Positions 1 through 9,409 of a stretch of 64,000 nucleotides of DNA are shown one piece after another. The position numbers and the translations under genes were made by a program. The first letter of the stretch is position 1; each line of letters starts with the position of its first letter. Source of the stretch: Sphingomonas sp. Leaf230 (GTDB lineage: Bacteria; Pseudomonadota; Alphaproteobacteria; Sphingomonadales; Sphingomonadaceae); contig NZ_LMKW01000001.1 in NCBI RefSeq assembly GCF_001421745.1, positions 984,464 to 1,048,463 of the forward strand, read 5' to 3'. Under the pieces are notes generated by a model that saw only the letters and a list, made by a program, of their open reading frames with translations, made no database searches and was not told the origin of the DNA.

Positions 1-1631
1 GGGTTGTTGATATAGCGATCGACTTCCTTAACCACGTCGCGTGCCGAAAGTGGCGCATTCTGGGTGAAATAGGCGACCGCCTGATCGCGGCTCCAACGCT
101 TGGCATGCATGCCCGTGTCGAGCACCAAGCGACACGCGCGCCACACTTGCAACGCCAGCATCCCCAGTTCCGAATACGGATCGCGATAAGCGCCCATCTC
201 CTTGGCGAGCCGTTCCGAGTACAGGCCCCAGCCTTCGGTATACGCGCCATAATAGCCGAAGCGGCGGAACTTCGGCACGCCGGTCAGCTCCTGTGCGCGA
301 GCAATCTGGAAGTGATGCCCCGGCGCGCCTTCGTGATGGGCGATCCCCTCGACCTGAGTCTTCTGCACCTGCGTCATGTCCGCCAGATTGACGTAGAAGA
401 TGCCGGGCCGCGAGCCATCCGGGGCGGGCTGATCGTAGAACGCCACCGCGGCAGTTTCCTGTCGCCACGTCTCGACCGCGCGTACCTCCAGCGGCGCCTT
501 TGGCAGTCGGCGAAAGAAGCGAGGTGCGGCGGCCATGGTCTGCGCGATGGCTGCGCGTGCGTCGGTGAGATAGAGTTGACGGCCAGCATCGGTGTTGGGG
601 TATTTGAACTTCGGATCGGACCGCAGCGCCACGAAGAGATCCTGCAACGATCCGGTGAAGCCCGCCCGTTTCATCACCGCCGTCATCTCGGCATGGATCG
701 ATCGTACCTGATCCAGCCCCAGTTGGTGGATCTGCTCCGCTGTCATGTCGGTGGTCGTGTAATAGGCGAGCCGCGCTTGATAATAGGCGTCGCCGCCCGG
801 CAGGCTCCACGCGCCGCCATTGCCCTTGGCGAGTGGCTCGATCTCGTCGAGCGCGGCAAAGAGTATGTCGAAGCCTTGGCGGAACGGCCCTTTCAATGCC
901 GCGACCGCATCCGCGATCAACGCCGTCTTGATGCTCTCGGACACGCCAAGCTTGCCGACCTTCGCCTTGAAATCGGCGAGCAGGCTGCTGTCCGCGCCAC
1001 TATCGAACGGCGCTCCGGTGATAACTTGGCGGGCATCGCCACGGGCAGGCGTGAAAACCATCTTTGGCGGTACGATACCCTTCGCCGCCTGTTTGCGCAT
1101 GGTTGCGGCGACCTCGCGCATGACGCGCAGGGAATCACGCAATCGCGCCACATAAGCGTGAGCGTCGGCTACCGTGGCGATGCGGTGCTGGTTGATGAGG
1201 AAAACCGGGATGTTGCCCGCCGGGCTGCCGTTCGTCGATACCGGGAAGGCATAGTCGCGGAACGCGAACTGGCGGCGATCCGTGGCGACCTGCGCTTCGA
1301 ACAATCGATAGCTCAGCCGGGCATCGGGTCCAAGCCGACCGACCGCGAAGCTGCGTCGCAGGTCGGCGAGTTGCGCATCCTGCAACGCTTGTGCGCGCCG
1401 TGCGGCAGCGTCGGTATAATCGTCGAGCCTGTCATAGTTGGTCTTCAGGCCGAGGCTGGTCTGTGTCTCGGGACTGAGCGCGACACTCGCATCGAACGCG
1501 GCGTCGAGAAAGCGCAGGAGCCGCGCATCGTCATCGGCGGTCCCGGTTGCCGCAATGGCGATCTGTGGGTCGATCAGCGGCAGAGCGGCGCCCGCCATCA
1601 GCATTCCTACAAACGCGCGCTTGGTGAGCAT
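1..1631 (-). CDS. DUF885 family secreted protein (5' part; 3' end outside window)
   Basis: The reading frame starts at ATG 1631 (a GTG directly before it, at 1634, is an alternative) behind an AGAAAGG-like ribosome site and stays open to the left edge, giving about 543 codons with no stop. The N-terminus (MLTKRAFVGMLMAGAALPL) looks like a signal peptide, possibly Tat-like. Near residue 430 there is a HHEGAPGHH segment and shortly after an EGWGLYSE segment. This pairing of HExxxGHH and EGW is characteristic of DUF885 proteins, which are generally considered zinc-peptidase-like. A second family member with the same motifs is at 15806-17632. The likely role is a periplasmic or secreted metallopeptidase, but the substrate cannot be read from the sequence. 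The protein is probably complete in the genome, with only some tens of residues missing. Confidence 0.88.
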   Translation of the reverse strand, partial: MLTKRAFVGMLMAGAALPLIDPQIAIAATGTADDDARLLRFLDAAFDASVALSPETQTSLGLKTNYDRLDDYTDAAARRAQALQDAQLADLRRSFAVGRLGPDARLSYRLFEAQVATDRRQFAFRDYAFPVSTNGSPAGNIPVFLINQHRIATVADAHAYVARLRDSLRVMREVAATMRKQAAKGIVPPKMVFTPARGDARQVITGAPFDSGADSSLLADFKAKVGKLGVSESIKTALIADAVAALKGPFRQGFDILFAALDEIEPLAKGNGGAWSLPGGDAYYQARLAYYTTTDMTAEQIHQLGLDQVRSIHAEMTAVMKRAGFTGSLQDLFVALRSDPKFKYPNTDAGRQLYLTDARAAIAQTMAAAPRFFRRLPKAPLEVRAVETWRQETAAVAFYDQPAPDGSRPGIFYVNLADMTQVQKTQVEGIAHHEGAPGHHFQIARAQELTGVPKFRRFGYYGAYTEGWGLYSERLAKEMGAYRDPYSELGMLALQVWRACRLVLDTGMHAKRWSRDQAVAYFTQNAPLSARDVVKEVDRYINN

Positions 1632-1905
1632 CACGGGGCCTTTCTATCGGTTGCGAACCAGCGCTAGCCGCCACTTTGCATCACCGCAATGATCAACACT
1701 GCCGAATATTGGGAGCCGAACAGGAGATCGTTCGCAAAGCGCGATGACCTTGGGGGGAGATGTTCAGTAGACCTTTGAGGCTCCTACGTCCTGCCATCCA
1801 GTCGACTCCTATTGCGATTATCATGTCATCCCCTGCACTCCTATTTTCGCCAGTATTGAAGGCAGGCAGGTGACCAGGAAAAGCGGCTTAGATCCTATTG
1901 TACTA

Positions 1906-1919
1906 TGGTAGCGCTATCG
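1906..1919. promoter_or_regulatory. LacI-family-type operator palindrome upstream of the esterase genes
   Basis: TGGTAGCGCTATCG reads as an imperfect 14-base palindrome centred on CG, with GTAGCGCTA-like halves and two mismatched pairs. It lies 41 bases before the ATG at 1960. A central pyrimidine-purine CG with flanking AGCGCT is the usual look of LacI-family operators, and sites close to TGGTAGCGCTACCA are known for sugar regulators in Caulobacter-type bacteria. A TACTAT element (1901-1906) just before it could be a -10 box, so binding would block transcription. No LacI gene lies next to it; the one at 32119-33141 appears to use a different site. The rest of the 1632-1959 gap shows no gene; it must also hold the promoter of the divergent DUF885 gene. 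Confidence 0.5.
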
Positions 1920-1959
1920 ATATCGTCACGAAAAGAACGATAAAAATGGGAGAGCGACT

Positions 1960-2904
1960 ATGGGATTCGGGTTCCGCATGAACGCCGTTCGTCGATGGGT
2001 GGGACACCCGCTTTTATGCTTGTCCAGCCTGATGATTGCCTCGACCACACCGGCGCTGGCACAGACCGACAAGATGGCGCCTATCGCCACTCCGGCGCAG
2101 CCCGACGCCATCGCGCTTGATACCGGTAAACTCCCGGGGGCGACCGCACCGGAGGCGTGGCACAGTCAATATGGTAGCGTGTTCGCCCGCAACGTCACCG
2201 TGGCGACCCTCACCCCCTTCTTGCCGGATCCCGCCAAGGCCACCGGTACAGCGGTGATCGTCGCACCGGGCGGTGGATTCCAGACGCTGTCGATGGAGAA
2301 CGAAGGCTGGGACGTGGCGCGTGCGCTTGCCGCCAGAGGCGTCGCTGCGTTCGTCCTGAAGTATCGCCTGAACCCGACACCGCAGGATCTTGCCACATTC
2401 GCGCGACCGGTGCCGCAGGGTATGCGCCCGCCACGTCCGAACGCCGATGCGATGATGGCGGGCCTTGCGCCGCAGATCGCGGATGCGAGGGCGGCGTTCG
2501 CCACGGTCCGCAAGCGTGCGGGCGAATGGCATGTCGATCCCAGCCGCATCGGCATGGTCGGATTTTCCGCAGGTGCGATGCTGACGATGGCAACGACCGT
2601 CGCCGGGCAGGACGCGAAGCCGGCCTTCATCGGCAACATCTACGGTCCGCTCGCCGCGATGACGGTGCCGGCCGACGCGCCACCGATGTTCGTTGCGCTC
2701 GCGGCGGACGATCCCTTCTTCGGCAATGGCGGCCATGGGCTGATCGACAGTTGGCGTGCGGCCAAGCGCCCGGTCGAGTTCCACCTGTTCGAACAGGGCG
2801 GTCACGGCTTCGGCATGTACCCGAAGACCACCACGAGCACGGGCTGGTTCGATGAATTCACCCGCTGGATGGCGATGCACGGCTGGCTGAAACCGGCGCA
2901 GTAA
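1960..2904 (+). CDS. Secreted alpha/beta hydrolase, carbohydrate-esterase-like
   Basis: A 314-residue protein starting at ATG 1960, preceded by a GGGAGAG ribosome site; a second in-frame ATG at 1978 is less well placed. The N-terminus carries a signal peptide ending near residue 35 (PALAQ). It has the alpha/beta hydrolase layout: oxyanion segment APGGGF near residues 102-107, nucleophile elbow GFSAG with Ser203, acid Asp250 or Asp251 in AADDPF, and His282 in GGHGF. Such proteins are commonly annotated as acetylxylan esterases, BD-FAE-type esterases or endo-1,4-beta-xylanase-associated hydrolases. It is followed by a small open frame and a second esterase of the same type, suggesting one transcription unit for deacylating plant polysaccharides. 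The exact ester substrate is inferred. Confidence 0.85.
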   Translation: MGFGFRMNAVRRWVGHPLLCLSSLMIASTTPALAQTDKMAPIATPAQPDAIALDTGKLPGATAPEAWHSQYGSVFARNVTVATLTPFLPDPAKATGTAVIVAPGGGFQTLSMENEGWDVARALAARGVAAFVLKYRLNPTPQDLATFARPVPQGMRPPRPNADAMMAGLAPQIADARAAFATVRKRAGEWHVDPSRIGMVGFSAGAMLTMATTVAGQDAKPAFIGNIYGPLAAMTVPADAPPMFVALAADDPFFGNGGHGLIDSWRAAKRPVEFHLFEQGGHGFGMYPKTTTSTGWFDEFTRWMAMHGWLKPAQ

Positions 2905-2992
2905 GCTCCCTCTCACGAGTTTTACGACGTTTCCGCTGAAGAGCCGCGCAACCAAGCGCGCCTCCGGCCACGATATTCGACAGGAGAGACGT

Positions 2993-3187
2993 GTGTCCCG
3001 CAAGAGCATCGCCACCGCCCTCGCTTCGGTAAGCCTCTGTGCATTTTCCAGCGCGATATACGCGCAATCGCTGACAATTAGCCCCGCCGAAACGCTCGAG
3101 GCGCAGGGGTTGAACGTCATCGTCGACCATAACCAATCGAGCCCGATCCGCTTCGCGGCGATAGCCGCGACCGCGGAGGTGAGGTGA
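2993..3187 (+). CDS. 64-residue secreted protein, possibly the remnant of a larger enzyme
   Basis: GTG 2993 follows a strong AGGAGAG ribosome site. The product starts with a clear signal peptide (MSRKSIATALASVSLCAFSS, cleaved near YAQ) and then has only about 38 residues before the TGA at 3185-3187. That stop overlaps the next start as TGATG, so the two genes are translationally coupled. The mature part (SPAETLEAQGLNVIVDHNQ) reminds me of the N-terminus of larger secreted carbohydrate-active enzymes, where this segment precedes a long domain. This suggests an internal deletion that kept the start and the coupling to the esterase. I cannot name the parent family with certainty. It may instead be a genuine small exported protein. 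Confidence 0.5.
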   Translation: MSRKSIATALASVSLCAFSSAIYAQSLTISPAETLEAQGLNVIVDHNQSSPIRFAAIAATAEVR

Positions 3188-4080
3188 TGCGCACCCTTTT
3201 TACCACCATTGCGCTGCTGGCCTCCGCTACCGTCGCAACCGCGTCATTGGCTGGACAGGATCCGCCGCCGGAGCAGCCACACCGCTACACCGCGATCAAG
3301 CTGTGGCCCAACGGCGCGCCCGGGTCGGCGGCACGCCGCGGCGAGGCGGAGATCGGCCGCGACTATTGGGTCCGCGACATCCACGATCCGTCGCTGCTTG
3401 CCTTTCCCGCCGACGTAGCGAACCGCAACGGAGCCGCGATCGTGATCATGCCCGGCGGTGGGCACAAATTACTCGTATGGACGAACGAGGGCACGAAGGT
3501 TGCGACCGCGCTGAACCGCATGGGGGTGACCGCGTTCGTGCTCAAATATCGCCTCGCGAACGAGCCCGGCTCGAAATATTCGGTCGAAGGAGATGCTGCG
3601 GACGACGCGCGGCGCGCGATGCGCTGGGTCCGAGCGCATGCTGCGGACTATGGCATCGATCCGGCACGCGTCGGTGCGATGGGCTTTTCGGCAGGCGGCG
3701 AACTCGTGTCGCTGATCGCGGACAATCCCGAGCCTGCTGAGCGTCGACCTGCCGATCCGATCGACCGTCAGTCCGCTCGCCCCGATTTCCAGGTGTTGGT
3801 CTTCCCCGGACCGCGAGGCATCCCAGCAACCGCCATCGCCAACGCGCCCCCAGCGTTCCTGGTCGCCGGCAGCCGCGATCCTTGCTGCGCAGCACCGACG
3901 GTCACGCTCTACGAGCAGTTGCGCAAGAGTGGCGTGTCGGCGGAACTTCACATGTATGCCGACAGTGGCCACGCGTTCAATCTCGACGAGTCGAACCGGA
4001 TCTCCATCCTGCACTGGCCGGATCGCCTTCAAGACTGGCTAGCGGATGGCGGCTGGCTTTCGCCCCGACCTGCGAAATGA
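3187..4080 (+). CDS. Secreted alpha/beta hydrolase, second carbohydrate-esterase-like enzyme
   Basis: A 297-residue protein from ATG 3187, inside the TGATG overlap with the preceding small frame; a GTG at 3184 is also in frame. It has a signal peptide (MRTLFTTIALLASATVATAS). The hydrolase features are MPGGGH near residues 89-93, GFSAG with Ser168, Asp231 in GSRDP and His262 in DSGHAF. It is clearly the same family as the protein at 1960-2904 (shared VTAFVLKYRL-type and GFSAG blocks), so the pair probably arose by duplication. A paired cysteine motif (CC at 233-234) next to the catalytic Asp is unusual. The likely function is deacetylation or de-esterification of oligosaccharides in the periplasm. 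About 165 bases without a gene follow before the next, convergent gene. Confidence 0.85.
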   Translation: MRTLFTTIALLASATVATASLAGQDPPPEQPHRYTAIKLWPNGAPGSAARRGEAEIGRDYWVRDIHDPSLLAFPADVANRNGAAIVIMPGGGHKLLVWTNEGTKVATALNRMGVTAFVLKYRLANEPGSKYSVEGDAADDARRAMRWVRAHAADYGIDPARVGAMGFSAGGELVSLIADNPEPAERRPADPIDRQSARPDFQVLVFPGPRGIPATAIANAPPAFLVAGSRDPCCAAPTVTLYEQLRKSGVSAELHMYADSGHAFNLDESNRISILHWPDRLQDWLADGGWLSPRPAK

Positions 4081-4246
4081 TGCACGGATGATTTCGTTTT
4101 TTGGGGCCGATCATGCCGGGCGACGATCCGCATTCTCCAACCCGGACTGTCATGTATGGTTCTCGCTGACCCATTGACGAGACTGTCGTCCACCTGACCA
4201 GTCCGGGGGACAGAAAGTCCGCCCGGACTGGGTTTCGCACAGTCGC

Positions 4247-4972
4247 CTACATGCCGGCTGCGGTCGGGCGGACGATGACCTCGTTGATGTCTACTCCCTC
4301 GGGCTGCTCCAAAGCGTAGCGGATTGCTCGCGCGATCGCGTCGGGGGTCAGCGACTTTTGCCGCCATGTGGTCAGCGCAGTGGCAATATCCGGATCGGTG
4401 ATGTCGTTGCCCAGTTCGGTCGCCACGACCCCAGGTGAAATGATCGTCGTGCGGATGTCATCATGCTCCTGGCGCAACCCTTCGGTGATTGCCCAGACCG
4501 CGTATTTGGTGGCGCAGTAAACGGCGGCGCTCGGCATCACGAAATGCGCGGCGATCGATGCGACGTTGACGACGTGGCCCGCCTTCTGCGCGATGAATCG
4601 CGGCAGCACGGCAGCGATCCCGTTCAGCACGCCGTGAACGTTGACGTCGATCATCCGCGTCCACTCGTCCTGCTTCAGCGCGGCGAGTGGCGATAGCGGC
4701 ATCACGCCGGCATTGTTGATCAGTACGTCCACGCGCCCGAACCGCGCCTCCGCCGCATCGGCGAACGCGGCGAAGCTCGCGGCGTCGGTTACGTCCAGCG
4801 CCTTCCACGCGACGTTGTTGCCGAGTTCCGCCGCCAGCGCTTCGAGCCGATCGGTCCTGCGCGCTCCGATGAAGAGGCGCGCGCCCCTGCCCGCCAGTTC
4901 GCGCACGGTGGCCTCGCCGATACCGCTTGAGGCGCCGGTGATCAGCACTGTCTTGTCGATGACGTCGTTCAT
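4247..4972 (-). CDS. SDR family NAD(P)-dependent oxidoreductase
   Basis: A classical short-chain dehydrogenase of 241 residues. ATG 4972 (MNDVIDKTVLITG) is chosen because AAAGGAACC lies just upstream; the open frame extends further 5', but that part does not look like protein of this family. TGASSGIG at residues 12-19 is the nucleotide-binding loop, NNAG follows near residue 86, and YCATK provides the Tyr-xxx-Lys catalytic pair around residues 150-154. It probably reduces or oxidises a small carbonyl or alcohol in the cytosol; the substrate is unknown. It is divergent from an AraC regulator at 5125, a common arrangement in which the regulator controls the oxidoreductase. Confidence 0.92.
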   Translation of the reverse strand: MNDVIDKTVLITGASSGIGEATVRELAGRGARLFIGARRTDRLEALAAELGNNVAWKALDVTDAASFAAFADAAEARFGRVDVLINNAGVMPLSPLAALKQDEWTRMIDVNVHGVLNGIAAVLPRFIAQKAGHVVNVASIAAHFVMPSAAVYCATKYAVWAITEGLRQEHDDIRTTIISPGVVATELGNDITDPDIATALTTWRQKSLTPDAIARAIRYALEQPEGVDINEVIVRPTAAGM

Positions 4973-5124
4973 GATGGTTCCTTTCGTGTCGCCTCGAAGG
5001 CTGCGCACAGATGGAACCGGACTGCCGACCAGCGTGAGACCGATCTTCCGCAATCCTTGCACGATCCTCCAAAACGGCCTCACCGCCGCTTGTGACAATG
5101 GCTGGCAGCGGACACAGTCCCATG

Positions 5125-6021
5125 ATGAGTACGATCGCAGACCTCGCCACGCTGGTTGCGCGCCATGTCCCGAGAACCGGCATGGTCAGCACGCCAATCC
5201 ATCGACTATCGCTGTTCCGGGCCGATGAGCCGACCGTGCCCCTGCCCGCCGTGTATGACGCGTCGCTTTGCATAATTGCCCAAGGTGCCAAGCGAGTCTC
5301 GCTCGGCGGAGAGAGCCTGCTCTACGATGCCGCGCATTACCTGCTGGTCTCGGTCGACCTGCCGCTCGTCGGACACGTCGTCCAGGCGGATCGTGACAAG
5401 CCGTACCTCTGCTGCAAGATCGACATCGACCAGTCCGTGCTGGCGGACCTCATCCTGGCGGAAGGCGGCCGGGCGCCGAAAGCCGATCTGCCGGCGCTCG
5501 CGGTATATCGCAGCGACGACGATCTGGTCGAGGCAGCGTGCCGACTGATGCGTCTGCTGGATCGACCGGACAGCATCGCTGCGCTAGCGCCGCTGATCGA
5601 ACGGGAGATCCTGTACCGTTTGCTCGTGGGTCCCCACGGGGCTGCACTTCGCTACATGGCAGTGGCGGACAGCCACCTCAATCAGGTCAGCCGCGCTATC
5701 GCGACGATCCGCACCGGGTTCGATCGGCCGCTCCGCATCGGGGACATCGCCACCGCCGCGGGTATGAGCCCGTCGTCACTCCACGAACACTTCAAGGCGG
5801 TGACGAAAATGACGCCGTTGGCGTATCAAAAACAATTGCGGTTACAGGAGGCACGACGCCTGATGCTGTCAGGGAACACGACGGCAAGCGGCGCAGGTTT
5901 TGCCGTGGGCTATGAAAGCCCCTCACAGTTCAACCGCGAATATGCACGGTTGTTTGGTGCTCCTCCGCGTCGTGACATCGAGCAACTCCAACTGAGCGGC
6001 AATCTACTGACGCCCGTGTAG
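5125..6021 (+). CDS. AraC family transcriptional regulator (AraC_N type)
   Basis: A 298-residue protein counted from ATG 5125; ATGs at 5122, 5098 and 5092 are in frame, but MSTIADLATLVARH best matches how this subfamily begins. Residues about 25-180 form an AraC-type N-terminal sensing domain (AQGAKRVSLGG and LLVSVDLPLVGHV are typical of the YqhC-like group). The C-terminal 100 residues carry two helix-turn-helix units (IATAAGMSPSSLHEHFKAVT, then AGFAVGYESPSQFNREYARL). It is transcribed away from the SDR gene at 4247-4972, with about 150 bases between them. In this regulator group the neighbouring divergent oxidoreductase is usually the target, so activation of the SDR is the expected role. 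Confidence 0.9.
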   Translation: MSTIADLATLVARHVPRTGMVSTPIHRLSLFRADEPTVPLPAVYDASLCIIAQGAKRVSLGGESLLYDAAHYLLVSVDLPLVGHVVQADRDKPYLCCKIDIDQSVLADLILAEGGRAPKADLPALAVYRSDDDLVEAACRLMRLLDRPDSIAALAPLIEREILYRLLVGPHGAALRYMAVADSHLNQVSRAIATIRTGFDRPLRIGDIATAAGMSPSSLHEHFKAVTKMTPLAYQKQLRLQEARRLMLSGNTTASGAGFAVGYESPSQFNREYARLFGAPPRRDIEQLQLSGNLLTPV

Positions 6022-6258
6022 CGACACTCAACTGGTTCGGCGATTTCTATCCGCTCGACAACGGCGCCGGTCGCGGTTGCGGAAACGATGATTGCCGAAC
6101 CGTTCCAGGTTCGAGGCGTCCGGCCAATCGCTAAGACTATGCGGTAAAGCTATTCTCTTGTGGGCGGATCATCGCGCCTTCGATCTTGGCGGGACCGATG
6201 GCTGCGCCTTTCGCCCTTCAGTCTCGAACGGTACAGGTCAGGAACGGAGGAGATGAGA

Positions 6259-6591
6259 ATGACCGTAAACACGATGAAGGTGGACGACCAAGCCAAGATC
6301 GACCTGTTCCAGGTTATCGCACCCATCGTAATGCAGTATCTCGCCGCGAACTCCCCGGATCGAGCACTGATTGCGGATGACATCATCGACTTCTTCGCGC
6401 TGTCGATCGCTGCGGTGATCGAAAACGACACGGATCTCTCGACCCCGCAACATCTGCGAAAGGCCGGTGAGGCAGCCGGAAAGCATATCGCGCACTGGGT
6501 CAGGCTCCTGAAGCTGGATCACGAACACCGCGGCATGTCGTTGCTGGCGATGACGATGGGTACGGTCGCGTCCGACGAGGCACAGCGATAG
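6259..6591 (+). CDS. Hypothetical protein, 110 residues
   Basis: ATG 6259 is selected because GGAGG (6246-6250) sits eight bases upstream; ATG 6253 is only two bases from it. The product is mostly helical by composition, acidic in the first half (QAKIDLFQVIAPIVMQYLAA, then DDIIDFFALSIAAVIE) and has no signal peptide or convincing membrane segment. I do not recognise a family. It stands alone: 237 bases upstream and 214 downstream contain no gene I can support. Codon use matches the neighbours, so it is probably a real soluble cytosolic protein of unknown function. Confidence 0.6.
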   Translation: MTVNTMKVDDQAKIDLFQVIAPIVMQYLAANSPDRALIADDIIDFFALSIAAVIENDTDLSTPQHLRKAGEAAGKHIAHWVRLLKLDHEHRGMSLLAMTMGTVASDEAQR

Positions 6592-6805
6592 CCGCACAGT
6601 GGTTCCCATCGTTCCCCTGCGCCGGCTAGCAGGCGACACCCGCCGCCGTCGATTTCTAATAGCTCATGCTGAACTACGTCGCGGCTTGGACCTGCCGCCG
6701 ACGTGATCCGTCCGGCCGATATGCGAATTACCTGGAACCAGCCTTCGAAGGTGAGCGCTTTAGCCATCATGAAGCCGGCACTCCCGGTCAATTTAGGATT
6801 TGAGC

Positions 6806-7090
6806 ATGACGGAAGCGACCTGGGGCGACGATGCGAAGACGCCGGATATCGACTGGCGGATGAGTGCTGCGTTGGAGAATGTGCCGCGTGGGAACGAGAA
6901 CCTCGCCGAGGTAACGAGCCTGGAGGGCGCTGTCCGTACGTGGATGACGCTTGATCCCGAGCATCGCGACGCTGCTGTGCTTACGCCGGAGCACCCTTTG
7001 CAAATCGACGGTGCGGCCCATGCAACCTTCGCCGGCGACGGTATCGCCGCGCTGGCCGAGCGGCTGCCTAGCGCAAACGACGAGGGCTGA
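6806..7090 (+). CDS. Hypothetical protein, 94 residues, upstream of DUF1488 gene
   Basis: ATG 6806 (MTEATWGDDAKTPDIDW) follows a TAGGA ribosome site with seven bases of spacing; a TTG six bases upstream is an unlikely alternative. The sequence is acidic and has a repeated 'TLDPEHR / LTPEHP' flavour, but no motif I can name. It ends only three bases before the start of the DUF1488-like gene at 7094, so the two are surely co-transcribed and may work together. No signal peptide or membrane helix is visible, so a cytosolic location is expected. Confidence 0.6.
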   Translation: MTEATWGDDAKTPDIDWRMSAALENVPRGNENLAEVTSLEGAVRTWMTLDPEHRDAAVLTPEHPLQIDGAAHATFAGDGIAALAERLPSANDEG

Positions 7091-7093
7091 GCC

Positions 7094-7408
7094 ATGGCAT
7101 CTGCGAGCGTTCGCTTCGAGCCGGGCGAGTATGAATGGCTCGCCGAACGGCGCGGCGTCCTGTTTCTCGGCCACACGGACCTTGGCATGGTCGAGTTCCT
7201 GATCACGAGCGAGGCGTTGGCGGAGTTCCTCAGTCCGGACTTCGACGGCATCGACAGCGATACGGCGATCGAAACGTATGGGGAATTCGAGTCCGACATA
7301 CACCGTATCGCGCGACGCGAGTTTGTCAGCCGGCTGGGCGGAGAGCCCCCAGTCCTGCTCACGGCCGCCGACGTTTGCGACGAACCTTCGCAATCACGCA
7401 GGCCGTAA
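7094..7408 (+). CDS. DUF1488-like small protein
   Basis: A 104-residue product from ATG 7094. The core (ERRGVLFLGHTDLGMVEFLI, then SEALAEFL) and a later ESDIHRIARREF / LLTAADV pattern match the layout of DUF1488 proteins: a short beta-rich start, a mid segment reading 'V.FFV....L', then a helix with 'I..IA...Y' and a terminal 'L...D'. DUF1488 proteins are small cytosolic proteins of unknown function common in proteobacteria. The gene follows the 94-residue protein at 6806-7090 with a three-base gap. Family assignment is by pattern memory and moderate in certainty. Confidence 0.65.
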   Translation: MASASVRFEPGEYEWLAERRGVLFLGHTDLGMVEFLITSEALAEFLSPDFDGIDSDTAIETYGEFESDIHRIARREFVSRLGGEPPVLLTAADVCDEPSQSRRP

Positions 7409-7453
7409 CCCTTCGCCCGACAATCATATTGCCCGCCAACAAGGACTGATCTG

Positions 7454-8436
<983 letters not shown>

Positions 8437-8440
<4 letters not shown>

Positions 8441-9270
8441 GCGTTCCGTCTTTCGCGGCGGTCGCACCGGGCAAGCTTGCGGTCGTCACGGGTGCGGCTG
8501 GCGGCATTGGACTGGCCGCTGCTCGCGGCTTTGCCGACGCGGGAATGCGGGTGATTCTGGTCGACCGTCCCGGTAAAGCGCTGGAGCAGGCCGCAGCCTC
8601 GATGGACGGCACAATTGCGCTGTCCGCCGACGTCGCGGATCGTACCGCGATGGCCGCGCTGGCAAAGGAGGTGGTCGACCGTCACGGTCCCGTCTCGGTG
8701 CTGATGAACAACGCCGGCATCGGCGGGGGCGGTGACGTGTTTGCCGACCCAGCAAAGTGGGACGAGGTGCTCGGCGTCAACCTGATGGGCGTGATCCACG
8801 GCGTCCAGGCCTTCGTCCCGGGCATGGTCGAAGGCGAGGCCCCTGCCCTCGTCATCAACACCGGCTCCAAACAGGGCATCACGCAGCCGCCCGGCAACAC
8901 CGCCTACAACGTCAGCAAGGCCGGGGTGAAAGCGCTGACCGAAGGCCTTGCTCACAGTTTGCGCGAACGGACCGGAAGTCGGGTCAGTGCCCATCTGCTT
9001 GTGCCGGGCTTCACCTGGACCGGGATGACGGCTGGTCGACTGGCCGAGAAACCGCCCGGCGCGTGGACACCCGAACAGGTCGTGGCGCTGATGATGGACC
9101 GCGTGGCAGCGGGCGACTTCTACATCTTGTGCCCGGACAACGAGACAACGTCCGAACAGGATGCGAAGCGGATAGCGTGGGCGGCGGGGGACCTGATCGA
9201 AAACCGCCCCGCCCTGTCGCGCTGGCATGTGGATTGGCGCGACGCCTTCGCGGAGTTCATGCGGGACTAG
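8437..9270 (+). CDS. SDR family oxidoreductase, coupled to the aldo/keto reductase
   Basis: A 277-residue protein starting with GTG 8437 in a GTGA overlap with the previous stop. It has the Rossmann loop TGAAGGIG at residues 19-26, NNAG around residue 91, a serine in INTGSK and the Tyr-xxx-Lys pair in TAYNVSK near residues 156-160. The C-terminal third is longer than in minimal SDRs and contains FTWTGM and a region ending in [11 protein letters not shown], features of the group annotated simply as SDR oxidoreductases. The function is probably oxidation or reduction of a small metabolite linked to the aldo/keto reductase product. No ribosome site is needed because of the coupling. Confidence 0.92.
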
Positions 9271-9409
9271 TTGCCTGCTGGGGGGCCTTCACGGCAAGTC
9301 ATCGCTGCCGTGCCGGTCTCCGCTGGATGCGCCAGACCGTGCCGCTCCCCTCACCCGCCTGGCAGATAAACGGATTGCCGATTTGGTTGCGTGATGGAAG
9401 AATGCGGTC

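Noticed and set aside
105..1667. Long plus-strand open frame opposite the DUF885 gene
   Set aside because: Its protein has no recognisable domain and its codon use mirrors the antisense of a clear DUF885 protein; long shadow frames are expected at this GC content.
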